Assembly (NCBI GenBank): GCA_949358305.1 | Contig: OX442317.1 | Coordinates: forward strand, 12,158,186 to 12,222,185 | Direction: 5' to 3' | DNA length: 64,000 bases | DNA from: Strigamia acuminata | Taxonomy: Eukaryota > Arthropoda > Chilopoda > Geophilomorpha > Linotaeniidae | The notes under the pieces: model-generated | The model's input: the letters and a program-made list of their open reading frames with translations, nothing else | Told to the model about the DNA's origin: nothing | Database searches by the model: none | Shown here: positions 44,622 through 58,192 of the stretch, in pieces | Position numbering within the stretch: position 1 is the stretch's first letter | Layout of the letters: every line of letters starts with the position of its first letter | Position numbers and translations under genes: made by a program

Positions 44622-44776
44622 CTGAAATAATCAAACAGAGGGGGGATGTAGGAAATAACAAACATTTATTTCCATATTTGATTGTTTGACTGTTCTTCAC
44701 CTATGTTTTTGATTGGTCATCGTACTCTTGTGAGTGTGGTTGAAACACACTATCAAATACTCTAACAGAGGGGGTA
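44622..44776 (+). promoter_or_regulatory. Duplicated polypurine tract region of Copia element
   Basis: Two similar signals 130 bases apart: acagaggggggatg (tract 44635-44646, TG at 44647) and acagagggggtatg (44764-44776, TG at 44777). Both are followed by TGT..GGAAA. In Copia elements the polypurine tract primes plus-strand DNA directly upstream of the 3' LTR. The second copy is followed by the better LTR start (TGTTGGAAAG). Confidence 0.65.
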
Positions 44777-45240
44777 TGTTGGAAAGTTGTGATACTTTCT
44801 CAATATGTTCGAGTGTTTGTGTGTGTTGGCATGAGGCATTAGATTAATTGCACATGCTTTCATGTATTATAGTTGATTATTATTTGTTGCTTTGTAAATA
44901 TCCGGTTCATATTGTTAGTTTATCCTTAATTTATTCAGTTGTGACATACTGTATTGTAAATATACAGCCAGTATGATTAATTGTTTATTATTGTCATTTG
45001 TATTGGCCTGGTTTATTTATCTAAGTTATATCCTTTGGTTATTTTCAAAGAGGACAAATCACTATTGTGGTTATTGTTTAAATGATTTGTTCTTACTTTA
45101 TTATCATTTCATGTAATCTCAGACCCATGTGGTCTAGTGCTCACTTGGTTCCCAGTTTTCAGTCATTAAAGATGGCAGCCACCTGTGTGGCATGTTTTGC
45201 TAAGTTTTCACAAGTTGTCAGGGCTCACCTCATTGCAGTA
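44777..45240 (+). repeat. Copia-type 3' LTR, right end uncertain
   Basis: Starts TGTTGGAAAG after a polypurine tract, the classic Copia LTR beginning, and extends about 464 bp to the satellite junction at 45240/45241. The end reads cattgcagta rather than a clear CA terminus, and no second copy is in the window, so the end may be truncated by a base or more. It is AT-rich and contains agatggcagcc near 45171-45181, similar to YY1-type motifs. A 65-codon frame across the junction is not considered real. Confidence 0.65.
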
Positions 45241-48200
45241 AATTTTTCTGAATGTTCTGAAATAGTGTTTAAACCTTAGTAGAAGGCTTCAATGTAAGTT
45301 TTAGCAACATCCAAGCAATGATTTGGAAGAATAAACTTTTGATCCCATTTGACATCACAGTTGACTTAGCACAAACATCACAAGACCAATGTTTCTGAAT
45401 GTTCTGAAATAGTGTTTAAACCTTAGTAGAAGGCTTCAATGTAAGTTTTAGCAACATCCAAGCAATGATTTGGAAGAATAAACTTTTGATCCCATTTGAC
45501 ATCACAGTTGACTTAGCACAAACATCACAAGACCAATTTTTCTGAATGTTCTGAAATAGTGTTTAAACCTTAGTAGAAAGCTTCAATGTAAGTTTTAGCA
45601 ACATGTAAGCAATAATTTGAAAGAATAAACTTTTGATCTCATTTGACGTCACAGTTGACTTAGCACAAACACCACAAGACCAATGTCTCTGAATGTTTAG
45701 AAATAGTGTTTAAACCTTAGTAGAAGGCTTCAATGTAAGTGTTAGCAACATCCAAGCAATAATTTGAAAGAATAAACTTTTGATCTCATTTGACATCACA
45801 GTTGACTTAGCACAAACACCACAAACCAATGTCTCTGAATGTTCTGAAATAGTGTTTAAACCTTAGTAGAAGGCTTCAATGTAAGTTTTAGCAACATCCA
45901 AGCAATGATTTGGGAGAATAGACTTTTGATCTCATCACAGTTGACTTAGCACAAACACCACAAGACCAATGTCTCTGAATGTTCTGAAATAGTGTTTAAA
46001 CCTTAGTAGAAAGCTTTAATGTAAGTTTTAGCAACATCCAAGAAATGATTTGGGAAAATAGACTTTTGATCTCATCACAGTTGACTTAGCACAAACACCA
46101 CAAGACCAATGTCTCTAAATGTTCTGAAATAGTGTTTAAACCTTAGTAGACGGCTTCAATGTAAGTTTTAGCAACATCCAAGCAATGATTTGGGAGAATA
46201 GACTTTTGATCTCATCACAGTTGACTTAGCACAAACACCACAAGACCAATGTCTCTGAATGTTCTGAAATAGTGTTTAAACTTTAGTAGAAAGCTTTAAT
46301 GTAAGTTTTAGCAACATCCAAGCAATGATTTGAAAGAATAAACTTTTGATCTCATTTGACATCACAGTTGACTTAGCACAAACATCACAAGACCAATGTC
46401 TCTGAATGTTCTGAAATAGTGTTTAAACCTTAGTAGAAGGCTTCAATGTAAGTTTTAGCAACATCCAAGCAATGATTTGGAAGAATAAACTTTTGATCCC
46501 ATTTGACATCACAGTTGACTTAGCACAAACATCACAAGACCAATGTTTCTGAATGTTCTGAAATAGTGTTTAAACCTTAGTAGAAGGCTTCAATGTAAGT
46601 TTTAGCAACATCCAAGCAATGATTTGGAAGAATAAACTTTTGATCCCATTTGACATCACAGTTGACTTAGCACAAACATCACAAGACCAATGTTTCTGAA
46701 TGTTCTGAAATAGTGTTTAAACCTTAGTAGAAAGCTTCAATGTAAGTTTTAGCAACATCCAAGCAATAATTTGAAAGAATAAACTTTTGATCTCATTTGA
46801 CGTCACAGTTGACTTAGCACAAACACCACAAGACCAATGTCTCTGAATGTTCTGAAATAGTGTTTAAACCTTAGTAGAAAGCTTTAATGTAAGTTTTAGC
46901 AACATCCAAGAAATGATTTGGGAAAATAGACTTTTGATCTCATCACAGTTGACTTAGCACAAACACCACAAGACCAATGTCTCTAAATGTTCTGAAATAG
47001 TGTTTAAACCTTAGTAGACGGCTTCAATGTAAGTTTTAGCAACATCCAAGCAATGATTTGGGAGAATAGACTTTTGATCTCATCACAGTTGACTTAGCAG
47101 TAACACCACAAGACCAATGTCTCTGAATGTTCTGAAATAGTGTTTAAACTTTAGTAGAAAGCTTTAATGTAAGTTTTAGCAACATCCAAGCAATGATTTG
47201 AAAGAATAAACTTTTGATCTCATTTGACATCACAGTTGACTTAGCACAAACATCACAAGACCAATGTCTCTGAATGTTCTGAAATAGTGTTTAAACCTTA
47301 GTAGAAGGCTTCAATGTAAGTTTTAGCAACATCCAAGCAATGATTTGGAAGAATAAACTTTTGATCCCATTTGACATCACAGTTGACTTAGCACAAACAT
47401 CACAAGACCAATGTTTCTGAATGTTCTGAAATAGTGTTTAAACCTTAGTAGAAGGCTTCAATGTAAGTTTTAGCAACATCCAAGCAATGATTTGGAAGAA
47501 TAAACTTTTGATCCCATTTGACATCACAGTTGACTTAGCACAAACATCACAAGACCAATGTTTCTGAATGTTCTGAAATAGTGTTTAAACCTTAGTAGAA
47601 AGCTTCAATGTAAGTTTTAGCAACATCCAAGCAATAATTTGAAAGAATAAACTTTTGATCTCATTTGACGTCACAGTTGACTTAGCACAAACACCACAAG
47701 ACCAATGTCTCTGAATGTTCTGAAATAGTGTTTAAACCTTAGTAGAAAGCTTTAATGTAAGTTTTAGCAACATCCAAGAAATGATTTGGGAAAATAGACT
47801 TTTGATCTCATCACAGTTGACTTAGCACAAACACCACAAGACCAATGTCTCTAAATGTTCTGAAATAGTGTTTAAACCTTAGTAGACGGCTTCAATGTAA
47901 GTTTTAGCAACATCCAAGCAATGATTTGGGAGAATAGACTTTTGATCTCATCACAGTTGACTTAGCAGTAACACCACAAGACCAATGTCTCTGAATGTTC
48001 TGAAATAGTGTTTAAACTTTAGTAGAAAGCTTTAATGTAAGTTTTAGCAACATCCAAGCAATGATTTGAAAGAATAAACTTTTGATCTCATTTGACATCA
48101 CAGTTGACTTAGCACAAACATCACAAGACCAATGTCTCTGAATGTTCTGAAATAGTGTTTAAACCTTAGTAGAAGGCTTCAATGTAAGTTTTAGCAACAT

Positions 48201-51200
48201 CCAAGCAATGATTTGGAAGAATAAACTTTTGATCCCATTTGACATCACAGTTGACTTAGCACAAACATCACAAGACCAATGTTTCTGAATGTTCTGAAAT
48301 AGTGTTTAAACCTTAGTAGAAGGCTTCAATGTAAGTTTTAGCAACATCCAAGCAATGATTTGGAAGAATAAACTTTTGATCCCATTTGACATCACAGTTG
48401 ACTTAGCACAAACATCACAAGACCAATGTTTCTGAATGTTCTGAAATAGTGTTTAAACCTTAGTAGAAAGCTTCAGTGTAAGTTTTAGCAACATGTAAGC
48501 AATAATTTGAAAGAATAAACTTTTGATCTCATTTGACGTCACAGTTGACTTAGCACAAACACCACAAGACCAATGTCTCTGAATGTTTAGAAATAGTGTT
48601 TAAACCTTAGTAGAAGGCTTCAATGTAAGTGTTAGCAACATCCAAGCAATAATTTGAAAGAATAAACTTTTGATCTCATTTGACATCACAGTTGACTTAG
48701 CACAAACACCACAAACCAATGTCTCTGAATGTTCTGAAATAGTGTTTAAACCTTAGTAGACGGCTTCAATGTAAGTTTTAGCAACATCCAAGCAATGATT
48801 TGGGAGAATAGACTTTTGATCTCATCACAGTTGACTTAGCACAAACACCACAAGACCAATGTCTCTGAATGTTCTGAAATAGTGTTTAAACCTTAGTAGA
48901 AGGCTTCAATGTAAGTTTTAGCAACATCCAAGCAATGATTTGGAAGAATAAACTTTTGATCCCATTTGACATCACAGTTGACTTAGCACAAACATCACAA
49001 GACCAATGTCTCTGAATGTTCTGAAATAGTGTTTAAACCTTAGTAGAAGGCTTCAATGTAAGTTTTAGCAACATCCAAGCAATGATTTGGAAGAATAAAC
49101 TTTTGATCCCATTTGACATCACAGTTGACTTAGCACAAACACCACAAACCAATGTCTCTGAATGTTCTCAAATAGTGTTTAAACCTTAGTAGAAGGCTTC
49201 AATGTAAGTTTTAGCAACATCCAAGCAATGATTTGGGAGAATAGACTTTTGATCTCATCACAGTTGACTTAGCACAAACATCACAAGACCAATGTCTCTG
49301 AATGTTTTGAAATAGTGTTTAAACCTTAGTAGAAAGCTTTAATGTAAGTTTTAGCAACATCCAAGCAATGATTTGGGAGAATAGACTTTTGATCTCATCA
49401 CAGTTGACTTAGCACAAACATCACAAGACCAATGTCTCTGAATGTTCTGAAATAGTGTTTAAACCTTAGTAGAAAGCTTTAATGTAAGTTTTAGCAACAT
49501 CCAAGAAACGATTTGGGAAAATAGACTTTTGATCTCATCACAGTTGACTTAGCACAAACACCACAAGACCAATGTCTCTAAATGTTCTGAAATAGTGTTT
49601 AAACCTTAGTAGACGGCTTCAATGTAAGTTTTAGCAACATCCAAGCAATGATTTGGGAGAATAGACTTTTGATCTCATCACAGTTGACTTAGCACAAACA
49701 CCACAAGACCAATGTCTCTGAATGTTCTGAAATAGTGTTTAAACTTTAGTAGAAAGCTTTAATGTAAGTTTTAGCAACATCCAAGCAATGATTTGAAAGA
49801 ATAAACTTTTGATCTCATTTGACATCACAGTTGACTTAGCACAAACATCACAAGACCAATGTCTCTGAATGTTCTGAAATAGTGTTTAAACCTTAGTAGA
49901 AGGCTTCAATGTAAGTTTTAGCAACATCCAAGCAATGATTTGGAAGAATAAACTTTTGATCCCATTTGACATCACAGTTGACTTAGCACAAACATCACAA
50001 GACCAATGTTTCTGAATGTTCTGAAATAGTGTTTAAACCTTAGTAGAAGGCTTCAATGTAAGTTTTAGCAACATCCAAGCAATGATTTGGAAGAATAAAC
50101 TTTTGATCCCATTTGACATCACAGTTGACTTAGCACAAACATCACAAGACCAATGTTTCTGAATGTTCTGAAATAGTGTTTAAACCTTAGTAGAAAGCTT
50201 CAATGTAAGTTTTAGCAACATCCAAGCAATAATTTGAAAGAATAAACTTTTGATCTCATTTGACGTCACAGTTGACTTAGCACAAACACCACAAGACCAA
50301 TGTCTCTGAATGTTTAGAAATAGTGTTTAAACCTTAGTAGAAGGCTTCAATGTAAGTGTTAGCAACATCCAAGCAATAATTTGAAAGAATAAACTTTTGA
50401 TCTCATTTGACATCACAGTTGACTTAGCACAAACACCACAAACCAATGTCTCTGAATGTTCTGAAATAGTGTTTAAACCTTAGTAGAAGGCTTCAATGTA
50501 AGTTTTAGCAACATCCAAGCAATGATTTGGGAGAATAGACTTTTGATCTCATCACAGTTGACTTAGCACAAACATCACAAGACCAATGTCTCTGAATGTT
50601 TTGAAATAGTGTTTAAACCTTAGTAGAAAGCTTTAATGTAAGTTTTAGCAACATCCAAGAAATGATTTGGGAAAATAGACTTTTGATCTCATCACAGTTG
50701 ACTTAGCACAAACACCACAAGACCAATGTCTCTAAATGTTCTGAAATAGTGTTTAAACCTTAGTAGACGGCTTCAATGTAAGTTTTAGCAACATCCAAGC
50801 AATGATTTGGGAGAATAGACTTTTGATCTCATCACAGTTGACTTAGCACAAACACCACAAGACCAATGTCTCTGAATGTTCTGAAATAGTGTTTAAACTT
50901 TAGTAGAAAGCTTTAATGTAAGTTTTAGCAACATCCAAGCAATGATTTGAAAGAATAAACTTTTGATCTCATTTGACATCACAGTTGACTTAGCACAAAC
51001 ATCACAAGACCAATGTCTCTGAATGTTCTGAAATAGTGTTTAAACCTTAGTAGAAGGCTTCAATGTAAGTTTTAGCAACATCCAAGCAATGATTTGGAAG
51101 AATAAACTTTTGATCCCATTTGACATCACAGTTGACTTAGCACAAACATCACAAGACCAATGTTTCTGAATGTTCTGAAATAGTGTTTAAACCTTAGTAG

Positions 51201-54200
51201 AAGGCTTCAATGTAAGTTTTAGCAACATCCAAGCAATGATTTGGAAGAATAAACTTTTGATCCCATTTGACATCACAGTTGACTTAGCACAAACATCACA
51301 AGACCAATGTTTCTGAATGTTCTGAAATAGTGTTTAAACCTTAGTAGAAAGCTTCAATGTAAGTTTTAGCAACATCCAAGCAATAATTTGAAAGAATAAA
51401 CTTTTGATCTCATTTGACGTCACAGTTGACTTAGCACAAACACCACAAGACCAATGTCTCTGAATGTTCTGAAATAGTGTTTAAACCTTAGTAGAAAGCT
51501 TTAATGTAAGTTTTAGCAACATCCAAGAAATGATTTGGGAAAATAGACTTTTGATCTCATCACAGTTGACTTAGCACAAACACCACAAGACCAATGTCTC
51601 TAAATGTTCTGAAATAGTGTTTAAACCTTAGTAGACGGCTTCAATGTAAGTTTTAGCAACATCCAAGCAATGATTTGGGAGAATAGACTTTTGATCTCAT
51701 CACAGTTGACTTAGCACAAACACCACAAGACCAATGTCTCTGAATGTTCTGAAATAGTGTTTAAACTTTAGTAGAAAGCTTTAATGTAAGTTTTAGCAAC
51801 ATCCAAGCAATGATTTGAAAGAATAAACTTTTGATCTCATTTGACATCACAGTTGACTTAGCACAAACATCACAAGACCAATGTCTCTGAATGTTCTGAA
51901 ATAGTGTTTAAACCTTAGTAGAAGGCTTCAATGTAAGTTTTAGCAACATCCAAGCAATGATTTGGAAGAATAAACTTTTGATCCCATTTGACATCACAGT
52001 TGACTTAGCACAAACATCACAAGACCAATGTTTCTGAATGTTCTGAAATAGTGTTTAAACCTTAGTAGAAAGCTTCAATGTAAGTTTTAGCAACATGTAA
52101 GCAATAATTTGAAAGAATAAACTTTTGATCTCATTTGACGTCACAGTTGACTTAGCACAAACACCACAAGACCAATGTCTCTGAATGTTTAGAAATAGTG
52201 TTTAAACCTTAGTAGAAGGCTTCAATGTAAGTGTTAGCAACATCCAAGCAATAATTTGAAAGAATAAACTTTTGATCTCATTTGACATCACAGTTGACTT
52301 AGCACAAACACCACAAACCAATGTCTCTGAATGTTCTGAAATAGTGTTTAAACCTTAGTAGACGGCTTCAATGTAAGTTTTAGCAACATCCAAGCAATGA
52401 TTTGGGAGAATAGACTTTTGATCTCATCACAGTTGACTTAGCACAAACACCACAAGACCAATGTCTCTGAATGTTCTGAAATAGTGTTTAAACCTTAGTA
52501 GAAGGCTTCAATGTAAGTTTTAGCAACATCCAAGCAATGATTTGGAAGAATAAACTTTTGATCCCATTTGACATCACAGTTGACTTAGCACAAACATCAC
52601 AAGACCAATGTCTCTGAATGTTCTGAAATAGTGTTTAAACCTTAGTAGAAGGCTTCAATGTAAGTTTTAGCAACATCCAAGCAATGATTTGGAAGAATAA
52701 ACTTTTGATCCCATTTGACATCACAGTTGACTTAGCACAAACACCACAAACCAATGTCTCTAAATGTTCTGAAATAGTGTTTAAACCTTAGTAGAAGGCT
52801 TCAATGTAAGTTTTAGCAACATCCAAGCAATGATTTGGGAGAATAGACTTTTGATCTCATCACAGTTGACTTAGCACAAACATCACAAGACCAATGTCTC
52901 TGAATGTTTTGAAATAGTGTTTAAACCTTAGTAGAAAGCTTTAATGTAAGTTTTAGCAACATCCAAGCAATGATTTGGGAGAATAGACTTTTGATCTCAT
53001 CACAGTTGACTTAGCACAAACATCACAAGACCAATGTCTCTGAATGTTCTGAAATAGTGTTTAAACCTTAGTAGAAAGCTTTAATGTAAGTTTTAGCAAC
53101 ATCCAAGAAATGATTTGGGAAAATAGACTTTTGATCTCATCACAGTTGACTTAGCACAAACACCACAAGACCAATGTCTCTAAATGTTCTGAAATAGTGT
53201 TTAAACCTTAGTAGACGGCTTCAATGTAAGTTTTAGCAACATCCAAGCAATGATTTGGGAGAATAGACTTTTGATCTCATCACAGTTGACTTAGCACAAA
53301 CACCACAAGACCAATGTCTCTGAATGTTCTGAAATAGTGTTTAAACTTTAGTAGAAAGGTTTAATGTAAGTTTTAGCAACATCCAAGCAATGATTTGAAA
53401 GAATAAACTTTTGATCTCATTTGACATCACAGTTGACTTAGCACAAACATCACAAGACCAATGTTTCTGAATGTTCTGAAATAGTGTTTAAACCTTAGTA
53501 GAAGGCTTCAATGTAAGTTTTAGCAACATCCAAGCAATGATTTGGAAGAATAAACTTTTGATCCCATTTGACATCACAGTTGACTTAGCACAAACATCAC
53601 AAGACCAATGTTTCTGAATGTTCTGAAATAGTGTTTAAACCTTAGTAGAAGGCTTCAATGTAAGTTTTAGCAACATCCAAGCAATGATTTGGAAGAATAA
53701 ACTTTTGATCCCATTTGACATCACAGTTGACTTAGCACAAACATCACAAGACCAATGTTTCTGAATGTTCTGAAATAGTGTTTAAACCTTAGTAGAAGGC
53801 TTCAATGTAAGTTTTAGCAACATCCAAGCAATGATTTGGAAGAATAAACTTTTGATCCCATTTGACATCACAGTTGACTTAGCACAAACATCACAAGACC
53901 AATGTTTCTGAATGTTCTGAAATAGTGTTTAAACCTTAGTAGAAAGCTTCAATGTAAGTTTTAGCAACATCCAAGCAATAATTTGAAAGAATAAACTTTT
54001 GATCTCATTTGACGTCACAGTTGACTTAGCACAAACACCACAAGACCAATGTCTCTGAATGTTTAGAAATAGTGTTTAAACCTTAGTAGAAGGCTTCAAT
54101 GTAAGTGTTAGCAACATCCAAGCAATAATTTGAAAGAATAAACTTTTGATCTCATTTGACATCACAGTTGACTTAGCACAAACACCACAAACCAATGTCT

Positions 54201-55812
54201 CTGAATGTTCTGAAATAGTGTTTAAACCTTAGTAGAAGGCTTCAATGTAAGTTTTAGCAACATCCAAGCAATGATTTGGGAGAATAGACTTTTGATCTCA
54301 TCACAGTTGACTTAGCACAAACATCACAAGACCAATGTCTCTGAATGTTTTGAAATAGTGTTTAAACCTTAGTAAAAAGCTTTAATGTAAGTTTTAGCAA
54401 CATCCAAGCAATGATTTGGGAGAATAGACTTTTGATCTCATCACAGTTGACTTAGCACAAACACCACAAGACCAATGTCTCTAAATGTTCTGAAATAGTG
54501 TTTAAACCTTAGTAGACGGCTTCAATGTAAGTTTTAGCAACATCCAAGCAATGATTTGGGAGAATAGACTTTTGATCTCATCACAGTTGACTTAGCACAA
54601 ACACCACAAGACCAATGTCTCTGAATGTTCTGAAATAGTGTTTAAACTTTAGTAGAAAGCTTTAATGTAAGTTTTAGCAACATCCAAGCAATGATTTGAA
54701 AGAATAAACTTTTGATCTCATTTGACATCACAGTTGACTTAGCACAAACATCACAAGACCAATGTCTCTGAATGTTCTGAAATAGTGTTTAAACCTTAGT
54801 AGAAGGCTTCAATGTAAGTTTTAGCAACATCCAAGCAATGATTTGGAAGAATAAACTTTTGATCCCATTTGACATCACAGTTGACTTAGCACAAACATCA
54901 CAAGACCAATGTTTCTGAATGTTCTGAAATAGTGTTTAAACCTTAGTAGAAGGCTTCAATGTAAGTTTTAGCAACATCCAAGCAATGATTTGGAAGAATA
55001 AACTTTTGATCCCATTTGACATCACAGTTGACTTAGCACAAACATCACAAGACCAATGTTTCTGAATGTTCTGAAATAGTGTTTAAACCTTAGTAGAAAG
55101 CTTCAATGTAAGTTTTAGCAAAATCCAAGCAATAATTTGAAAGAATAAACTTTTGATCTCATTTGACGTCACAGTTGACTTAGCACAAACACCACAAGAC
55201 CAATGTCTCTGAATGTTCTGAAATAGTGTTTAAACCTTAGTAGAAAGCTTTAATGTAAGTTTTAGCAACATCCAAGAAATGATTTGGGAAAATAGACTTT
55301 TGATCTCATCACAGTTGACTTAGCACAAACACCACAAGACCAATGTCTCTAAATGTTCTGAAATAGTGTTTAAACCTTAGTAGACGGCTTCAATGTAAGT
55401 TTTAGCAACATCCAAGCAATGATTTGGGAGAATAGACTTTTGATCTCATCACAGTTGACTTAGCACAAACACCACAAGACCAATGTCTCTGAATGTTCTG
55501 AAATAGTGTTTAAACTTTAGTAGAAAGCTTTAATGTAAGTTTTAGCAACATCCAAGCAATGATTTGAAAGAATAAACTTTTGATCTCATTTGACATCACA
55601 GTTGACTTAGCACAAACATCACAAGACCAATGTCTCTGAATGTTCTGAAATAGTGTTTAAACCTTAGTAGAAGGCTTCAATGTAAGTTTTAGCAACATCC
55701 AAGCAATGATTTGGAAGAATAAACTTTTGATCCCATTTGACATCACAGTTGACTTAGCACAAACATCACAAGACCAATGTTTCTGAATGTTCTGAAATAG
55801 TGTTTAAACCTT
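45241..55812. repeat. Satellite array 2, continuation of array 1
   Basis: About 73 monomers of the same 147/140-bp satellite in the same orientation. The order continues that at 40242-40710. Markers gacggc at 46149, 47017 and 47885 give 868-bp units. The segment from 45535 to about 49800 repeats rare variants of array 1 (aatttttctg, cttcagtgtaag, agcagtaac, aagaaacgattt) in the same order with one additional 868-bp unit. It breaks off inside a monomer at gtttaaacctt, where element C begins. Confidence 0.97.
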
Positions 55813-56124
55813 TGTTGCAAACAACGTGGAATAATTTAGAAACTACTTTTATTGCCAATTTGTGTCTGAATAAATGTTTCCAAAGTGTGTTTTATTTTGC
55901 ATAACATTTCAGTTTTTATTTACAGGATTTTTGCATTATTAAAATGTTTTTAGTGCTTTCAGATACTGATGTTTGATGAAATGTGATATTCCATTGTTTA
56001 TTGCATTTATTTCTAGTGTTTATTGCGTGATTTTGTGTTACTTTATTCATTTTCTATCAATTTGTGTGATTTCGGGTGAAATTTGGTGCATTTGTCGTTG
56101 AACAGTTCACTAGTGTTATTGACG

Positions 56125-56132
56125 TGACGTCA
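56125..56132. promoter_or_regulatory. CRE-like TGACGTCA in element C LTR
   Basis: Perfect palindrome, 312 bp into the LTR, with its copy at 63816-63823. Corresponds in position to the CRE of the element A LTR although neighbouring bases have diverged. Confidence 0.4.
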
Positions 56133-56873
56133 TATTTCAAGTTCTAGTTCGGTTTTTGTTCAAACTTCTAACCTTCCGTTTGGACGGAATTTTGATGGTT
56201 AGAATTGTTTTTGACATTGTTTTAGACTAATTTGGGGGTGATCTGTTGATTCGTGCACTCTAATTTCGTCCCGGAACAGCCGTTTTTCTGCTACGAGCGA
56301 TCGTGACGGACCCCGCATGTGCGTTGCCGTCCAAGATCGTTTCGTTCGGTTTGCGGTTGATTTCAAGTGTTCTTTCATTAAAAAGTGTCTTGTTTTGCGG
56401 GAAATTACATTTCCTGAACTTATTTACTTATTCCAAAGTGTTTACATAAGTTATTTCTTGTGTTGAAATTCAAACCTTGTGTTTTGCCGCCAATGTAGAG
56501 TTTACCGGACGCCATGTTGGATTTTGCCGATGATTTGTAAATCTTTCATGTCGTTTTGTTTTTATATCTCAATTGGTGTTTGTACTATTTAGTTTTAGTG
56601 TATTTCAATGCAAAATCTTTACTTATTTGGTTTTGTGTGTGACTTTGAATTCAAACTTGATGATTATGTCATTTTGCTTGTCTTTGATTGGTTAGGCCCA
56701 ATTGTCTGCCTAGCGATCACTGTTTTCGCTGTTTTCTCATTGTTTTGATTAACGAATCTTGTTGTTACGATAGACTTTATTATTCCTGAGTTTTTTGTGC
56801 TCATTTTGAGTTATTACACATTATTTTTAGTACATTTCTCGTAATTTGTTGTCTTTGCTTGAAATTGCATTTC

Positions 56874-56895
56874 CTCCGTTTCCATGTCAACGGAG
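56874..56895. promoter_or_regulatory. X-box-like palindrome in element C LTR
   Basis: Arms CTCCGTT and AACGGAG around tccatgtc. It corresponds to the site in the A and B LTRs and in the solo LTR, located in the same part of the LTR. Confidence 0.42.
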
Positions 56896-57298
56896 TATTT
56901 CTTTATTGTAATTTGCCAACAATTGGTTTCGCGTGTGCCATCCTATTATAATGTGTAATTATTGAGTTGCCATTTTTATATTTGATTAAAATAGTCGTGT
57001 TAATGTTAACTCTTACCTTTTCTGCTTTTGACCCATTTCCAATGTGTCCTGAGTAGAAAACCATTTTTCCCAGACTGGCCAATGGATCAGCAAACACTTG
57101 GATACCATGCAAAAGTGTTTCCAACAGTTAAACCTTCATGTAACAGGAGATTTTGAGGCGAATCAAGTGCATTTCAACACGGTATACGTACGAATTTCAC
57201 TATACGATCGTTTGAGTTTGTTGGCGGGAGTTTCGAATCGCCACATCTCAGTTCTTCTCTGTTCCTGTTGACTGACCGCAACATCGAATAAGAATTTT

Positions 57299-57316
57299 TG
57301 GTGCACGTGACCAGGA
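57299..57316 (+). promoter_or_regulatory. Primer-binding site of element C
   Basis: TGGTGCACGTGACCAGGA, 15 bases after the LTR end, identical to those in A and B although the spacer (tcgaataagaatttt) differs from theirs. Confidence 0.7.
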
Positions 57317-58192
57317 TTTCGTCTGCTTCTTGTGAGTTTTTTCCGGTTCATCTTTGATACGTTCAACCGTGCATCTGGTGCGATTGACGGAAAATACGTC
57401 CGTGAGTCGTCGTCTGCTAGAATGGTCGTCGTTCAACGTGACAACAGCCACAACGGGGATTTATTTGGCGTCGATCACGAACATTTCTGTGCAAGCAACG
57501 AGATTCTTCGGTCGACATCTTGGATTACACAACGCGCTGTGCTGGAAAGCCGATTTGCCCCTGAAATAATTGCTTATTCTTGTGTTTTGCATTCAGTGCT
57601 TGTATTTTTAAGATTTTGGTTGCATGAGGGTATTGTATTGGGTATTTCAAAGCTGTTTTTGCTGTTTCCTAAGCTAGTTTTGAGGGAAAATTCACTGAAA
57701 GTGTATTTTATTGTGAATTTTTCAAGTGCTTTCTTGAATTTTGTGCATGCATCTCCATATAACTGGCTTAACCAGGGGAGGTTTAGATTTTTTGGAGTTA
57801 GAAACTGTTCAGTCTCTCATTGCAAGAGCTGTCAGTTATTATCGTGAATCTGATAGTGATTTTCTGGCTAGATTCGTTCCGTACGAACAGCAGAAATAAT
57901 TCAAACTTGTGTAGGACTTTCTGAGTCACGTTTTTTAATCCGTGATCAAGGTCGCTCGTTTGTTTTGGCATCCTTGATTGCTAAAACACTCGATATTCTT
58001 GTGCATTTTCAAGGTTTTTTGTCGTTTGGGCAAGAAAACTTTGAAAAATTCTGTTCTTTTAAAGTAAATGATTGTGAATTTTATTCTTTTCAAGTGTAAA
58101 GTTTATAATTTATTCCTTTTAAGTTTAAAGCGAAGTGTTTTGTTGTTCAAAATATTATCTTCTGTTTCATAATTTACAGCCGTGAATTTGAG
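57317..58192 (+). other. 5' leader of element C
   Basis: It contains a 171-codon frame (57332-57847) alignable with the leader frames of A and B (FRFIFDTF, LHEGIVLG, HASPYNW, NQGRFRFF) but ending earlier. The last part is T-rich and ends in a good 3' splice site, TAATTTACAG at 58170-58179, 13 bases before the gag ATG. A leader intron is therefore possible; a GGGTATT-type donor occurs near 57640 but is not proven. Confidence 0.55.

Larger units (their letters stand above)
40711..45240 (+). mobile_element. 3' part of a Copia-type element with accessory integrase-like/MBD ORFs
   Basis: The fragment starts within a Ty1/Copia reverse transcriptase, passes RNase H, then holds two long ORFs, two polypurine tracts followed by TG starts, and an LTR-like end that runs into satellite. 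gag, protease and most of RT are absent, so the left end is truncated. The two ORFs lie between RNase H and the 3' LTR, where accessory genes sit in some LTR elements, but they are themselves related to Copia integrase. Satellite phase continues across the insertion. Base composition is less AT-rich at the left end (40711-41150) than in the ORFs, which could mean two different elements are joined there. Confidence 0.8.
55813..57283 (+). repeat. 5' LTR of element C
   Basis: 1471 bp from tgttgcaaac to gaccgcaaca, with the same TGTTGC/GCAACA ends as the other BEL/Pao LTRs. It contains an AATAAA at 55869-55874, a CRE TGACGTCA at 56125-56132, gacgccatgttgg near 56509 and the X-box-like palindrome at 56874-56895. 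Small frames in it have no support. Confidence 0.95.

Noticed and set aside
45082-45279. 65-codon frame at the Copia/satellite border
   Set aside because: It spans a junction of two unrelated repeats and starts in LTR DNA.
56903-57451. Minus-strand frames in the LTR and leader of element C
   Set aside because: Opposite to the element, overlapping the LTR end and primer-binding site, with no family match.
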